In this document: in pieces, positions 1 to 9,363 of the stretch
How the letters are laid out: every line of letters starts with the position of its first letter
Position numbering within the stretch: the first letter of the stretch is position 1
Assembly (NCBI RefSeq): GCF_000498575.2
Contig: NZ_AWSQ01000004.1
Coordinates: 454,865 to 518,864 of the forward strand
Length of the DNA stretch: 64,000 bases
Reading direction: 5' to 3'
DNA from: Pseudomonas taeanensis MS-3
GTDB lineage: Bacteria; Pseudomonadota; Gammaproteobacteria; Pseudomonadales; Pseudomonadaceae
Translations under genes and position numbers: made by a program
The notes under the pieces: model-generated
Databases searched by the model: none
Seen by the model: only the letters and a program-made list of their open reading frames with translations
What the model was told of the DNA's origin: nothing

Positions 1-2788
1 GGAGATGGCTGCACAGCAAAGCATGCAAGCGAGACTGATCCAGCGGTTTGCTCAGTAACGCCTTGAGCCCCTGCGCCATCACCTCGGCTTCCACAAGCGC
101 ATCACTGAAACCGGTATAGAGCACGATAGGCAAGTCAGCGCGGGCAGCCAATACACGCCGGGCCAGTTGCAGCCCACTGAGCCGCGGCATGCTCTGGTCG
201 AGAATAACGAAGTCCCAGGCATAAGGATCAGCCACCAGTAGCGCGCTGGCCTGCTCGGCATCGCAAAAAGCCTGTACCGACAAGCCCCAACCTTCAAGCA
301 GCTCGACCATGAACTCGGCGACCTGCTGATCGTCATCGACCACCACTACTCGCCCTTGTAGCGCACTGCGCGGCAACGGCTGTAGCTTGCTGACAGGTAG
401 TTTTGCCTCGCCACTACTCAGGCCACTCAACGCCGGAATTAAAATACGGAAAGTGGTGCCCAACCCCGGCGCTGTTTCCAACTGAATATGCCCACCGTAC
501 TCATGGACGATGCCATGCACCATCGACAGCCCCATGCCACTGCCCTGGCCACTGGGTTTTGTGGAAAAGAATGGTTCAAACATATGAGCACGGACTCCTG
601 CGGCGATTCCTGGCCCACTATCGCTCACGGTAAGCGCTACGAAGCTTCCCTGAACAGGCTGCTGGCAGGAAGCACAGGCATCCACCTGGCGATCCTCAAG
701 CCCCAAACTGACGCGCAGCCTGCCGGCACTGCCCATGGCGTCGCGTGCATTGATGCAGAGGTTCATCAGCACCTGTTCCAGCTGCACAGGGTCCACCAGC
801 ACCTGAGGCAGACCGTGAGTCAACTCGGTTTCGAGCTCAACGCTGGCCGGTAGGGTCGACTCAACCAGTTTGATGAAATCACCCAGCAGCAGATCAAGCG
901 CTACCGCCTGCGGCTTACCACGGCTGCCACGGCTGAAGGTGAGCATCTGCTGGATCAGATCACGGGCTTTTTCAGCCGAGCGCTGCACCCGCGCCAGGTA
1001 CTTGTCGAGCCGTTCATCGTGCAGTTGCTCAGCCAGCTCCTGGGCCATTACCGTGTATCCGAGCATGCTGGTCAGCAGGTTGTTGAAGTCGTGGGCGATA
1101 CCACCAGTCAGGTGGCCTATCGCCTCCATTCGCTGGGCCTGGCGCAGTTGCTGCTCCAGACGAACGCGCTCGGTCTCGGCCTGCTTACGCTCGGTAATGT
1201 CACGCAGGTAGCAAATGAATCGGGGCCCCTCGTCGCCCTGCACCACCGTCAAGGCCAGCTCGGCTGGGAACTCCTCGCCAGTAGCACGCTGCGCGACCAC
1301 CTCCATGCGCTTACCGAGAAATGAACCTTGCCCGGTCTCCAGGTAATGCTCGATGCCTCGTTCATAGCTCACGCGAAAGCGCTCGGGGATGAACAACTCA
1401 AGAAACAGACGTCCCAACACCTCCTCTCGGGTCATACCGAAACACTGTTCGGCCGCCGGGTTGAAGGCCAGCACCCGTCCCCGCTCATCCATGCCGATGA
1501 AGCAGTCCAGCGCGGTATTGGTGATCGCCCGATATTGCATCTCACTATTGCGTAAGGCTTGCTCCGCCTCTTTGCGCTGGGTGATCTCGCGGGCAAAGGC
1601 GAGAATCCGGTCTACCCCGCCGATGGTGGCGCGCTTGAGCAGCACTTCATCCCAATGCAGGCTGCCATCGCGGTTACGCCTGTGCCACTCGAACCGCTGA
1701 GTTTCACCCGCCTTGGCGCGGGCCAGATAGCCCGCGGCCTCCTTGCCGGTGTAGGGCGTATAGCCGGCGCTGAAATCATCGAGGTTGAGCTTGAGCATTT
1801 CCGCATGGCTGTAGCCATAAGACTGGCAAGCCTTGGGGTTGACGTCGACCAGGGCCCTGCTGTCCAGATCGTGGACGAAGATCGCGTCTTCGGAACTGTC
1901 AAAGATCGCCCGATAACTGGCCTCGGCCTCCAGTCGCTCGATCTCCGCCGCCGCGCGTACCGAGAAGATTCGCAGCACCGACTCGATTCGATCGGGCTCC
2001 TCCAGCGGCCCACAACGACCGGCGGCGATCAGGCCCAGCGGCCGACCATCGCTGGAGAACAACGGATAGCCCGCATAGCTGTCCACCCCGAAGGCCATCA
2101 GGGTTTGGTCACTCGGATAGCGCCGACCCAAGCCACTGGGAACAAAGTGAAACGCTTTACCTAAAACCTCCTCGCAGGCCGTGCCCATTATTTGATAGGT
2201 CGCATTACTGTGCAGTTTGCCGCCGTAGTACAAGGCCAGTGTGGTCAGGCTCCGGCCATCGGCATTGATCCGGCTGACGAACGCGAAATCAGCCCCCAGC
2301 GAGCGCGTCATATAGCGCGCGATAGCCTCGAACACCTCGCCACTGGTGGCTGCTGAGACGCCCAATGCGACATGCCGCAAGGCATCCTCTAGATTCTTTC
2401 GTGAGCTGATATCCGTGGAAATACCGCACACTGCGGTAACTCGGCCCGCGTCGTCGAATAGCGGAAACTTGCTCGACAGGTAGGTGCGCGACTCCTTGCC
2501 CAGCAGCACACACTCTTCGAACTCCATGGCTTCGCCACTGCGTGCGACTCGCTGGTCGTTGGCCCGCAGCACATCGGCCATTTCCTGCGGGAAGAGCTCA
2601 TGATCGGTACGTCCAAGCACCCGCTCAGAACGCAACTGGAATAGCTGCTCGAAGGTTCGATTGACCAGGCGCAGTCTGCCGTCCAGATCCTTTACGTAGA
2701 TCACCGCACTGCTGTTATCGACGATCTGACGCAGTTGATGCTCGGCAGCGCTTTGCGGCGCGGCAAGGATCGGCATTGGCTGGCTCAC
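1..2788 (-). CDS. Hybrid sensor histidine kinase, PAS-GAF-PAS-PAS-HisKA-HATPase-REC (3' end beyond window)
   Basis: The frame is open from a GTG at 2788, preceded by a GGAGGG ribosome site, to the left edge, at least 929 codons. In order I read a PAS domain (about residues 15-130), a GAF-like region (150-300), two more PAS domains (300-545), a HisKA H-box with phospho-acceptor His near residue 566 in GGIAHDFNN, a HATPase with the GLSMVHGIV G-box, and a receiver domain with acceptor Asp near 864 in ILDQSMP. No membrane segment is visible, so sensing is probably cytoplasmic through PAS/GAF. It lies about 100 bp downstream of a response-regulator gene on the same strand and is probably co-transcribed with it. 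The ligand is unknown and the C-terminus is cut by the window edge. Confidence 0.9.
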   Translation of the reverse strand, partial: MSQPMPILAAPQSAAEHQLRQIVDNSSAVIYVKDLDGRLRLVNRTFEQLFQLRSERVLGRTDHELFPQEMADVLRANDQRVARSGEAMEFEECVLLGKESRTYLSSKFPLFDDAGRVTAVCGISTDISSRKNLEDALRHVALGVSAATSGEVFEAIARYMTRSLGADFAFVSRINADGRSLTTLALYYGGKLHSNATYQIMGTACEEVLGKAFHFVPSGLGRRYPSDQTLMAFGVDSYAGYPLFSSDGRPLGLIAAGRCGPLEEPDRIESVLRIFSVRAAAEIERLEAEASYRAIFDSSEDAIFVHDLDSRALVDVNPKACQSYGYSHAEMLKLNLDDFSAGYTPYTGKEAAGYLARAKAGETQRFEWHRRNRDGSLHWDEVLLKRATIGGVDRILAFAREITQRKEAEQALRNSEMQYRAITNTALDCFIGMDERGRVLAFNPAAEQCFGMTREEVLGRLFLELFIPERFRVSYERGIEHYLETGQGSFLGKRMEVVAQRATGEEFPAELALTVVQGDEGPRFICYLRDITERKQAETERVRLEQQLRQAQRMEAIGHLTGGIAHDFNNLLTSMLGYTVMAQELAEQLHDERLDKYLARVQRSAEKARDLIQQMLTFSRGSRGKPQAVALDLLLGDFIKLVESTLPASVELETELTHGLPQVLVDPVQLEQVLMNLCINARDAMGSAGRLRVSLGLEDRQVDACASCQQPVQGSFVALTVSDSGPGIAAGVRAHMFEPFFSTKPSGQGSGMGLSMVHGIVHEYGGHIQLETAPGLGTTFRILIPALSGLSSGEAKLPVSKLQPLPRSALQGRVVVVDDDQQVAEFMVELLEGWGLSVQAFCDAEQASALLVADPYAWDFVILDQSMPRLSGLQLARRVLAARADLPIVLYTGFSDALVEAEVMAQGLKALLSKPLDQSRLHALLCSHL

Positions 2789-2891
2789 GTGGGTACCCTC
2801 CGGGAACGGCGCTCAATTCTCAGTATAGAGGCGGCTAAACAGCTTCCGGTGAGCCGACAACAGTGCTGAAACAATTGAAACAATGCCCCGC

Positions 2892-3605
2892 TCAGTTACC
2901 TGGCACGAACATATAGCCGACGCCTCGTACCGTGCGGATGATCTGTGGTTTGCCCGAGTCCGGCTCCAGCTTGCGACGCAAGCGTGCGATGCGAATATCG
3001 ATGGATCGATCGAAAGGGTTCCAGTCACGGTGCTGAGTGAGGTTGAGCAACTGATCGCGCGAAAGAGGACGATTGGGCCGCTGAGCAAAGGCCTTCAACA
3101 GATCAAATTCCATGGCGGTCAGGGAGATCTCGGCGCCCTGACCATCGAACAACTGGCGACGTTCGAGGTCGAGTCGGCAGTTCCCCAGTTGCATGCCGGA
3201 CGACGCCTGTTCAACTTCGGCCACCTCAGAGACGCGGCGATAGCGCCGTAGCACTGTTTTCAAGCGTGCCAGCAATTCGCGCGGATCGAAGGGTTTGGCC
3301 AGGTAGTCGTCAGCTCCTACCTCCAGGCCGACGATACGGTCCAGGGCGCTACCCGCACCCGAAATCATGATGACCGGTAGATCGTGACGTTCACGCACAA
3401 AGCGCGCCAGACTCAAGCCATCTTCCCCCGGCAGGCCGACATCCAACAGCAGCACATCAGGCAGTTGGCGCTCCAGCTCCGCACGCAGCTGCACGCTGTC
3501 CACTACAACGTCCACCTGATAACCGTGGCCGCCGAGATAGTCCAGTAGCAACTGACGCACCTCGGCGTCATCGTCCACCACCAGAACCCGGATCGGCTCG
3601 GCCAT
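2892..3605 (-). CDS. OmpR-family response regulator
   Basis: A 237-residue two-domain regulator. The receiver has the acidic pocket near residues 11-13 and acceptor Asp55 in LLLDVGLPG, with a conserved Lys in LAKPFDP. The C-terminal winged helix carries the family signature DIRIARLRRKLE. An upstream ATG (3629) is in frame, but MAEPIRV at 3605 has a GGGGAGC ribosome site and matches where receivers normally begin. It is transcribed ahead of the hybrid kinase, so the pair probably forms a two-component system; the kinase's own receiver makes a phosphorelay possible. Target genes cannot be inferred. Confidence 0.9.
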   Translation of the reverse strand: MAEPIRVLVVDDDAEVRQLLLDYLGGHGYQVDVVVDSVQLRAELERQLPDVLLLDVGLPGEDGLSLARFVRERHDLPVIMISGAGSALDRIVGLEVGADDYLAKPFDPRELLARLKTVLRRYRRVSEVAEVEQASSGMQLGNCRLDLERRQLFDGQGAEISLTAMEFDLLKAFAQRPNRPLSRDQLLNLTQHRDWNPFDRSIDIRIARLRRKLEPDSGKPQIIRTVRGVGYMFVPGN

Positions 3606-3664
3606 TGCACAGCTCCCCGTTTCATCCACGTTCAGGGACTATAGCTTGCGACCACAGCCCACAC

Positions 3665-3695
3665 ACGACTAGGGCGCCGAGTGGCCCTAGTCGTT
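3665..3695 (-). terminator. Hairpin between chemoreceptor and regulator genes
   Basis: An 11-bp inverted repeat (ACGACTAGGGC and its complement) with an 8-nt loop lies just after the stop of the chemoreceptor gene on the minus strand. It has no long T-run, so it may be a weak or Rho-assisted terminator. Confidence 0.5.
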
Positions 3696-3723
3696 GCAAC
3701 TGGGAGTGTTCAAGCGTTGAGGC

Positions 3724-5349
3724 TTAGACGGAGAAGCGCGCCACCAGCGTATTCAGGTCTACCGCCAGGCGCGACAACTCCTGACTGGAAGCGCTGGTCT
3801 GGTTGGCCCCGGCGGAGGTCTGCAGGGACAGATCACGAATGTTCACCAGATTGCGATCCACTTCGCGGGCGACCTGGGCCTGCTCCTCGGAGGCGCTGGC
3901 AATCACCAGGTTACGTTCGCTGATCTGGCCGATAGCTACCGCGATCTCATCCAGCGCCTTACCGGCCGCACGGGCCACCTCAAGGGTATCGCGCGCGCGC
4001 CCATTACTACTCTGCATGGCCGCGACCGCCTTGTCCGTACCTTGCTGAATACCGCTGACCATCTGTTCGATTTCCTGGGTCGACTGCTGGGTACGATGGG
4101 CCAACGCCCGTACTTCGTCCGCCACCACGGCGAAACCCCGTCCGGCATCGCCGGCTCGCGCGGCCTCAATCGCGGCATTCAACGCCAGCAGGTTGGTCTG
4201 CTCGGCGATCGAGCGGATCACATCCAGCACCTTGCTGATGTCACGGACCTTGTTGGCCAGCTCTTCCACCTCGGCGGCGGTTGTGGTCACGTCCTGCGCC
4301 AGGTGGCCGATGGAGTCGACGGTCTTGATCACCTGCTCACGGCCGTGGCGCGCCGTCAGGTCGGACTCGCGCGAGGCTTCGGAGGTGGTCACCGCGTTAC
4401 GCGCGACCTCATCCACTGCGGCAGTCATCTCGTTCACCGCCGTGGCGGCTTGTTCGATTTCATTACTCTGCTGATGCAGACCACGAGTGGCGTCTTCGGT
4501 CACCGCGCTGAGCTCCTCCGAAGCGGAAGCCAATTGGCTGGATGAGTCGGAGATGCCCTGAATGGTCGTGCGCAGGCTCTGCTGCATGTTCTTCAGCGCG
4601 GTGAGCAAACGTGCCGGCTCATCCTGCCCCTCAATCTTGATATCCTGGGTCAGATTACCGGAGGCCACTACTTCAGCGACCCGCACGGCTTCGTTCAAGG
4701 GGGTGACAATGCTGCGCGTGAACAGCAGCGCCAGCACCACGGTCGCCAGCACCGCCAAACCTATGGCCACGATAACCCCAGTACGAGCCGTCTCGAATGC
4801 CTCATTAGTGTGCACGGCGGCGACCTCAGCGCCCTTGTCATTGAATGCCATCAACTCATCCAGGGCGCTGGCCATCTCATCGCCTTGGGCCTGCATAGGG
4901 CCAGAAACCAATACCTGGGCTTCAGCCAATTCATTGCGCCGATTCAGTTCGATGACCTTGTCCTGATCTTTCAGGTAAGCATCTTTAGCCTGCTTGAACT
5001 TGCCAAGAAGTGACTTTTCTTCGGGACTATCAGCCGTGAGTTCGAAGGTCGACAATGCCTTGCTGAGATTGCCTCGCAACTCTTCCGCCCGGCTGTAGTC
5101 CTTCTGGTTCAGTGCGGTATCACGCTCCAGCAACAGACGTACCGACACGGTGCGCAGACGCAGAAAGTTCTGCCGAACATGGTCCAGCGCCACAATACTG
5201 GGCAACCAGTTTTCATCGATCTCGGCTGACTGTTTGCGCATCTCCGACATCTGCAGCAAGGAAAAGCCGCCCAGAACGAGCACCAACAAAGCAACCACAG
5301 CAAAACTAAGCGCCGCCCTGGGGGCGATATTAAGATTTCGTAGCGTCAT
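3724..5349 (-). CDS. Methyl-accepting chemotaxis protein
   Basis: A 541-residue transmembrane chemoreceptor. It has an N-terminal membrane helix (about 12-32), a periplasmic region of about 155 residues of four-helix-bundle type, a second helix near 190-210, a HAMP domain, and a long cytoplasmic coiled coil whose hairpin tip is highly conserved (IAEQTNLLALNAAIEAARA). The start at 5349 is chosen over an upstream in-frame codon at 5460 because AAGGAGC lies just before it and the signal-anchor helix follows directly. A FliA-type promoter lies about 100 bp upstream. The ligand is unknown. The protein lacks a C-terminal CheR-binding pentapeptide; it ends in VARFSV. Confidence 0.92.
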   Translation of the reverse strand: MTLRNLNIAPRAALSFAVVALLVLVLGGFSLLQMSEMRKQSAEIDENWLPSIVALDHVRQNFLRLRTVSVRLLLERDTALNQKDYSRAEELRGNLSKALSTFELTADSPEEKSLLGKFKQAKDAYLKDQDKVIELNRRNELAEAQVLVSGPMQAQGDEMASALDELMAFNDKGAEVAAVHTNEAFETARTGVIVAIGLAVLATVVLALLFTRSIVTPLNEAVRVAEVVASGNLTQDIKIEGQDEPARLLTALKNMQQSLRTTIQGISDSSSQLASASEELSAVTEDATRGLHQQSNEIEQAATAVNEMTAAVDEVARNAVTTSEASRESDLTARHGREQVIKTVDSIGHLAQDVTTTAAEVEELANKVRDISKVLDVIRSIAEQTNLLALNAAIEAARAGDAGRGFAVVADEVRALAHRTQQSTQEIEQMVSGIQQGTDKAVAAMQSSNGRARDTLEVARAAGKALDEIAVAIGQISERNLVIASASEEQAQVAREVDRNLVNIRDLSLQTSAGANQTSASSQELSRLAVDLNTLVARFSV

Positions 5350-5450
5350 CTGGAAGCTCCTTCGAAGGCTGCCGCTGTGGACCGGAACTGCCAGCAGTCG
5401 TGCGCCCAAGTACCGTTGTGAGTACAGCACTGGCCTGCACTCTAGCTTGA

Positions 5451-5478
5451 GTATCGGCACTTAGCAGCCCCTTCTTGA
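5451..5478 (-). promoter_or_regulatory. Candidate FliA (sigma-28) promoter of the chemoreceptor gene
   Basis: On the minus strand TCAAG, then 15 bp, then GCCGATAC. This matches the flagellar/chemotaxis sigma factor pattern used in pseudomonads. It sits about 100 bp before the chemoreceptor start. Confidence 0.6.
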
Positions 5479-5492
5479 GGGGCGCTCAAGAG

Positions 5493-5517
5493 AAAATCCC
5501 AAGCCATTGAGTGGCTT
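5493..5517 (-). terminator. Probable terminator of the DUF3859 gene
   Basis: On the minus strand a 6-bp stem AAGCCA/TGGCTT with a 5-nt loop is followed by GGGATTTTC, a few bases past the stop of the DUF3859 gene. The stem is short and the T-run modest. Confidence 0.4.
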
Positions 5518-5540
5518 GATATTTTCATCGGGAAAAAACT

Positions 5541-6005
5541 TCAACGTACGCTGAAGCGCTGCTCCAGCAGCTTACGGTCCCCTTGAAACACCATCAGTCG
5601 CCACTCCCCTGACACCACCTCATGGGGCTCGGTGAACTCGAACGCCATGACTTCCTGAGCCGCTCCCGGCGTCAGTTTCTGCATCACCTCGAACTTGTCA
5701 TGCCGGACCCCATCGGGGCTGATCACGCCAGGGGTGAAGTAGAGCAATGTTAGAGGAGTGTCGTCCGCGCGCTTGCCGAGCAAGGTGTAGCGCAGACCAA
5801 ACTTGCTGCCGAGTTTGGCCGGGATTACCGTGGTGCGTTCGATCTGCTGGCTGCTGCGGGCCAAGACTCGCTCGCCCGGTTTGAAGTCATGCTGTGGGCT
5901 GGCAAAGATGCCGTACTCCACAGGCCCCTCGACTCGCACCTGGGCATGCACCAAGCTGGTCATGAACACGAGTGCGAACAGCGCACTGAAACGGGTGTAA
6001 TGCAT
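5541..6005 (-). CDS. Exported DUF3859-type protein
   Basis: A 154-residue protein with a clear Sec signal peptide (cleavage after SLVHA, about residue 21) followed by a compact beta-rich domain. Features such as VEGPVEYGIF near the mature N-terminus and GEWRLMVFQGDRKLLEQRF near the end resemble the DUF3859 family, which has no assigned biochemical role. No catalytic motif or metal site is evident. It lies between an amidohydrolase gene and a chemoreceptor gene on the same strand, and that context does not suggest a function. Confidence 0.75.
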   Translation of the reverse strand: MHYTRFSALFALVFMTSLVHAQVRVEGPVEYGIFASPQHDFKPGERVLARSSQQIERTTVIPAKLGSKFGLRYTLLGKRADDTPLTLLYFTPGVISPDGVRHDKFEVMQKLTPGAAQEVMAFEFTEPHEVVSGEWRLMVFQGDRKLLEQRFSVR

Positions 6006-6068
6006 TTCTCGCTCCTTGTTTGGGATGGCGCGAGGCTATGACACCCTTGTGACAGCCGAATGACAGCC

Positions 6069-7091
6069 TTACTTGGCCAAGCCGCCGTGCACCTTACGCG
6101 GCAACACTGCGAGGAAATTGTCCCGGGCAACCTGATGCGCCACCTTTTCTGGCAAAGCATCAAGGAATGGCGCAAAACCACTAAGATACTCACCCAAGCT
6201 GTCGAAACGCCCGACCACATCGGAGCCCAACATGAAGCGCGTTGGGTAACGGCTGACCAACTTCACCCACTCAGGGTCGGGGTTTTCCTGCTTATCCAGC
6301 AGGTATGGCTTGAGCACGCTCCAGGACAGATCGATATACAGATTCGGGTAGTCCTCAAGCATGCGTTGCAAGGTCGGCAAGAGAAAATCCAGCTTCTTCT
6401 GATGGCGGTGAATTTCCATGCTGGTACCAGCATGTGCCCAGATAAATCGGACGTTCGGATGGTTGCGCAGCGACTCTTCAATTTCCTGTAAATACAGAGG
6501 GTTACGCTCACGTTTTGACGTGATATTGGAATGTAGCATCACTGGTAAATCGTGCTCGGCAGCCAGATGATAGACCCGCGTCAAAGCCTCATTATTCGCC
6601 CGGGGAACATCGCCTGAAATCAATGCGGTGAGATCGTCATGCCGAGTGAACACTTCACCGATGCCCTGCCATAAACCCGGGTCGAGCTCGAGCATGCGCT
6701 GGATATGAGCATCGGCATTTTTGTCATTGGGGTTGAAACCAGAAAGAAACGGATGAAAGCGCTGTTGCTGTTGCGCCGGTAGCTGTTTGTAGGCATGGGC
6801 GATCAGCACATCGGTGGCGCTGTACCAGTAGGCGTCCGCATCATCACCGGCGTAATAGCGCGGCCGCTTCGGCTCGTTTTCATGCCATTTCTTCGCCACA
6901 GGAATACCAGAGAACATCACGTGGTCGACATTCGCCGCAGACATCTGCTTGAGCAAATCAGGCATGCCGGCGCTTTCCTGGAAGAAATCCACGTAATGCA
7001 GGTGAGCATCGCTGTAGCGGTATTCGCGTGCATCGACAGTGCTGACCGGTAGCCCAATGAATAGGGCAATACTCAAATAAAGAAAGCGCAA
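6069..7091 (-). CDS. Exported amidohydrolase-family protein
   Basis: About 340 residues from a TTG start. It has an N-terminal signal sequence (LRFLYLSIALFIGLPVSTVDA) and then a TIM-barrel metal-dependent hydrolase domain beginning with the metal-binding motif SDAHLHYVDF. Further metal or catalytic candidates are the His in MLHSNI, the His in IWAHAG and the Asp in MLGSDVVGRF. The TTG at 7091 is preferred because GGAGG lies 7-8 bp before it and the signal peptide starts there; an ATG at 7196 would add about 35 unlikely residues and overlap the upstream gene. The family is the amidohydrolase_2 (decarboxylase-like) superfamily, but substrate and reaction are not predictable. It probably acts in the periplasm. 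Confidence 0.8.
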   Translation of the reverse strand: MRFLYLSIALFIGLPVSTVDAREYRYSDAHLHYVDFFQESAGMPDLLKQMSAANVDHVMFSGIPVAKKWHENEPKRPRYYAGDDADAYWYSATDVLIAHAYKQLPAQQQQRFHPFLSGFNPNDKNADAHIQRMLELDPGLWQGIGEVFTRHDDLTALISGDVPRANNEALTRVYHLAAEHDLPVMLHSNITSKRERNPLYLQEIEESLRNHPNVRFIWAHAGTSMEIHRHQKKLDFLLPTLQRMLEDYPNLYIDLSWSVLKPYLLDKQENPDPEWVKLVSRYPTRFMLGSDVVGRFDSLGEYLSGFAPFLDALPEKVAHQVARDNFLAVLPRKVHGGLAK

Positions 7092-7173
7092 AGGGGTGTC
7101 CTCCTGACAGTCCGAGCAGGATAGACCCAGATAAGTCGATGCGGGTTCACTCAACCACCCTTCCTGCGTACGG

Positions 7174-7959
7174 TTATTGAGCGGCAAACACCTCATCGAA
7201 CAGATCGTCCATTGCCTGATAGGCGCGACCCGCCACTAGCGGATGGTATGCGTTGCGGCCCGGCACATTCGCCAATGGATTGGTAAAGGAGTGCACCGCA
7301 CCGCCATAGCTGACCAGCTGCCAGTCAGTTTTTGCGGCTTTCATTTCGGCGATAAAGCCATCGACCTGCGCTGGCGGCACAGACGGATCATCCGCGCCAT
7401 GCAGCACCAGCACCGGTGCCTTGATATTCTGGGCATCAGCCGGGTTCGGTGTATCCAGGTTGCCATGGAAGGACACGAAGCCTTTCAGCGGTGCCCCCGA
7501 ACGGGCCAACTCTAATACTGCACCGCCGCCGAAGCAGAAGCCTATAGCCCCTAGCTTGTCGGTATCCAGGGCAACTTGATCAGCCTGCTCTTTGAGCACC
7601 TCGACCGCAGCCTGAGCACGCTTGCGCATCAAGGCTCTATCGGCGCGCACGGCACCGGCTGCCGCACTGGCCTCCTCCGCGTTGGCAGGACGTATCGCCT
7701 TACCGTACATGTCGGCCATAAACACCACGTACTTCTCGCCCGCGACCAGCGCCGCCTGCTTCACCGAGTTATCGGTAACGCCGAGCCAGTCCGGCACCAT
7801 CAGTAATCCTGGCCGCGGGCTGCTCAGGGCGTCGTCATAGATCAGACGGCCCTCGAAGGCCTGGCCGTCTATCTCGTAAGGCACCGGCTTGACCACTACG
7901 GCAGCCTCAGCCAAGCCAGTCAGGCCAACTAGAACCAGGGGTATAAGTGATCTGTTCAT
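7174..7959 (-). CDS. Exported dienelactone hydrolase-family protein
   Basis: About 261 residues, alpha/beta hydrolase fold, with a signal peptide ending near GLAEA. The nucleophile is Cys in GFCFGGG, with Asp in GADDPSVP and His in GAVHSFTNP completing the Cys-Asp-His triad typical of dienelactone hydrolases. The start at 7959 has GGGAG 8 bp upstream; a GTG three codons earlier is possible. The gene is next to htpG in other pseudomonads too. The native substrate is unknown, and export suggests a role distinct from cytoplasmic chlorocatechol degradation. Confidence 0.85.
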   Translation of the reverse strand: MNRSLIPLVLVGLTGLAEAAVVVKPVPYEIDGQAFEGRLIYDDALSSPRPGLLMVPDWLGVTDNSVKQAALVAGEKYVVFMADMYGKAIRPANAEEASAAAGAVRADRALMRKRAQAAVEVLKEQADQVALDTDKLGAIGFCFGGGAVLELARSGAPLKGFVSFHGNLDTPNPADAQNIKAPVLVLHGADDPSVPPAQVDGFIAEMKAAKTDWQLVSYGGAVHSFTNPLANVPGRNAYHPLVAGRAYQAMDDLFDEVFAAQ

Positions 7960-8015
7960 CGAGCGCACTCCCGTTAAGGGTTAACCCTTAACGGTAGCGC
8001 TTGTTATTCAATAGC

Positions 8016-8050
8016 CAAGAAAAAAGCCCGCACAGTGGGCTTTTTTCTTG
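8016..8050. terminator. Bidirectional Rho-independent terminator next to IS copy 1
   Basis: A 14-bp perfect stem (8016-8029 with 8037-8050) and a 7-nt loop, with A6 before and T6 after the GC core. It would originally have terminated htpG on the minus strand. The IS now separates it from htpG by 1.3 kb. Confidence 0.85.
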
Positions 8051-8107
8051 CATCTGTCCCGTCCTGAATAAGGTTTACACCTTCTGACCTATTTTCAGGA
8101 GGGCGCA

Positions 8108-8509
8108 ATGGATTCGGGGAAAAGGCGCAGTCAGCGCGATTACACCTTGGCTTTTAAATTGGCGGTTGTAGATCAAGTTGAAAAAGGCGAGTTGAGTTAT
8201 AAAGACGCTCAAACCCGCTATGGCATCCAGGGTAGGTCGACAGTGCTGGTTTGGTTACGCAAACATGGTCGACAGGACTGGAGCCAAGGCGCATCCATTC
8301 GAGTTCAGAGAACCCGCGCCGTGCACAAGCCATCCACACCACTGACGCCTGAACAGCGGATCAAGGAGCTTGAAGAACAGCTCACGATGAGCAACCAGAA
8401 GGCTCAATTTTTTGAAGCTGTCGTGAACGTTCTGAAAAACGACTACGGCGTTTCTATCGTAAAAAAGCGACCCAGCAAGTCCTCTCGCAAGGGCAAATCG
8501 AAGGCCTGA
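8108..8509 (+). CDS. IS3-family transposase OrfA, copy 1
   Basis: A 133-residue DNA-binding OrfA. The N-terminus has a helix-turn-helix (FKLAVVDQVEKGELSYKDAQTRYG region) and the C-terminus a leucine-zipper-like coiled coil (RIKELEEQLTMSNQKAQFFEAVV). A canonical A_AAA_AAG heptamer at 8461-8467 allows -1 slippage into the orfB frame, which is open across the junction, to make the OrfAB transposase. The ribosome site AGGAGG precedes the ATG. Confidence 0.95.
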   Translation: MDSGKRRSQRDYTLAFKLAVVDQVEKGELSYKDAQTRYGIQGRSTVLVWLRKHGRQDWSQGASIRVQRTRAVHKPSTPLTPEQRIKELEEQLTMSNQKAQFFEAVVNVLKNDYGVSIVKKRPSKSSRKGKSKA

Positions 8510-8532
8510 GCATCACTAGGGCTTGCCTGTTT

Positions 8533-9363
8533 ATGGAAATTTCGCGCCAGGCTTATTACAAGCGAATCCGGGCATACGAGGCCCGCGCCCAACACGATCA
8601 AGGCGTGCTGGATTTTGTCTTGGAAAAGCGTCGCCGCCAGCCCCGGCTAGGAACGCGCAAGCTGCACCATTTACTGCATATTGAAGCTAGAACATCGCTG
8701 CAAGTCGGGCGAGATCGGTTGTTCACAATCCTGCGAGAGGCGCGTGAACTGGTGCCACGCAAACGTGCTTATCACAAAACCACCCACAGCCATCATCGCT
8801 TCCGACGCCATCCCAATCTGCTAAAAGACGGCCCAGCACAGGTTGTTGCTACGGGCCCTGAACAAGTTTGGGTCGCCGACATAACCTACCTGCCGACCCA
8901 GGAAAATGTAGCGTACCTAAGCCTGGTGACCGATGCCTTCTCACGCAAAATCGTAGGGCATCACGTGCATGAGACGTTGCACACGGAGTCGGTGCTCAAG
9001 GCTCTGAAGAGCGCTGTCAGCGAGAGAGAAACAGACCAACCTCTGATCCATCATTCTGACCGCGGCGCCCAGTACTGCTCAGACCTTTATCAGCAGTTGC
9101 ACATCAAGCATGGCATTACCTGTTCAATGACCGACGGGTACGACTGTTACCAAAACGCGATGGCCGAGCGAGTGAACGGTATTTTGAAGATGGAATTCCT
9201 GCTGCGTCGGCCAAAAGACCTGGCAGAGGCTCGGAAGATGGTGGGCGAATCGGTGGCTATTTATAACGAAGAGCGGCCACATCTGGCCTTGAAATACAAA
9301 ACGCCCGATGCGGTGCACCGGGCGTTTGAGAGTGAAACAGGTGTAAACCTATTTCAGGACTAG
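8533..9363 (+). CDS. IS3-family transposase OrfB, copy 1
   Basis: A 276-residue DDE integrase-core protein (rve type). Catalytic residues are Asp in VWVADITYLP, Asp in HHSDRGAQYCS and Glu in NAMAERVNGILKMEF. The frame is open upstream of the ATG back to the slippery site at 8461, so the functional product is probably the OrfAB fusion; the ATG at 8533 may be only an internal codon. Position 8581-8586 reads gcccgc (Ala-Arg) where copy 2 has gccctc. Confidence 0.95.
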   Translation: MEISRQAYYKRIRAYEARAQHDQGVLDFVLEKRRRQPRLGTRKLHHLLHIEARTSLQVGRDRLFTILREARELVPRKRAYHKTTHSHHRFRRHPNLLKDGPAQVVATGPEQVWVADITYLPTQENVAYLSLVTDAFSRKIVGHHVHETLHTESVLKALKSAVSERETDQPLIHHSDRGAQYCSDLYQQLHIKHGITCSMTDGYDCYQNAMAERVNGILKMEFLLRRPKDLAEARKMVGESVAIYNEERPHLALKYKTPDAVHRAFESETGVNLFQD

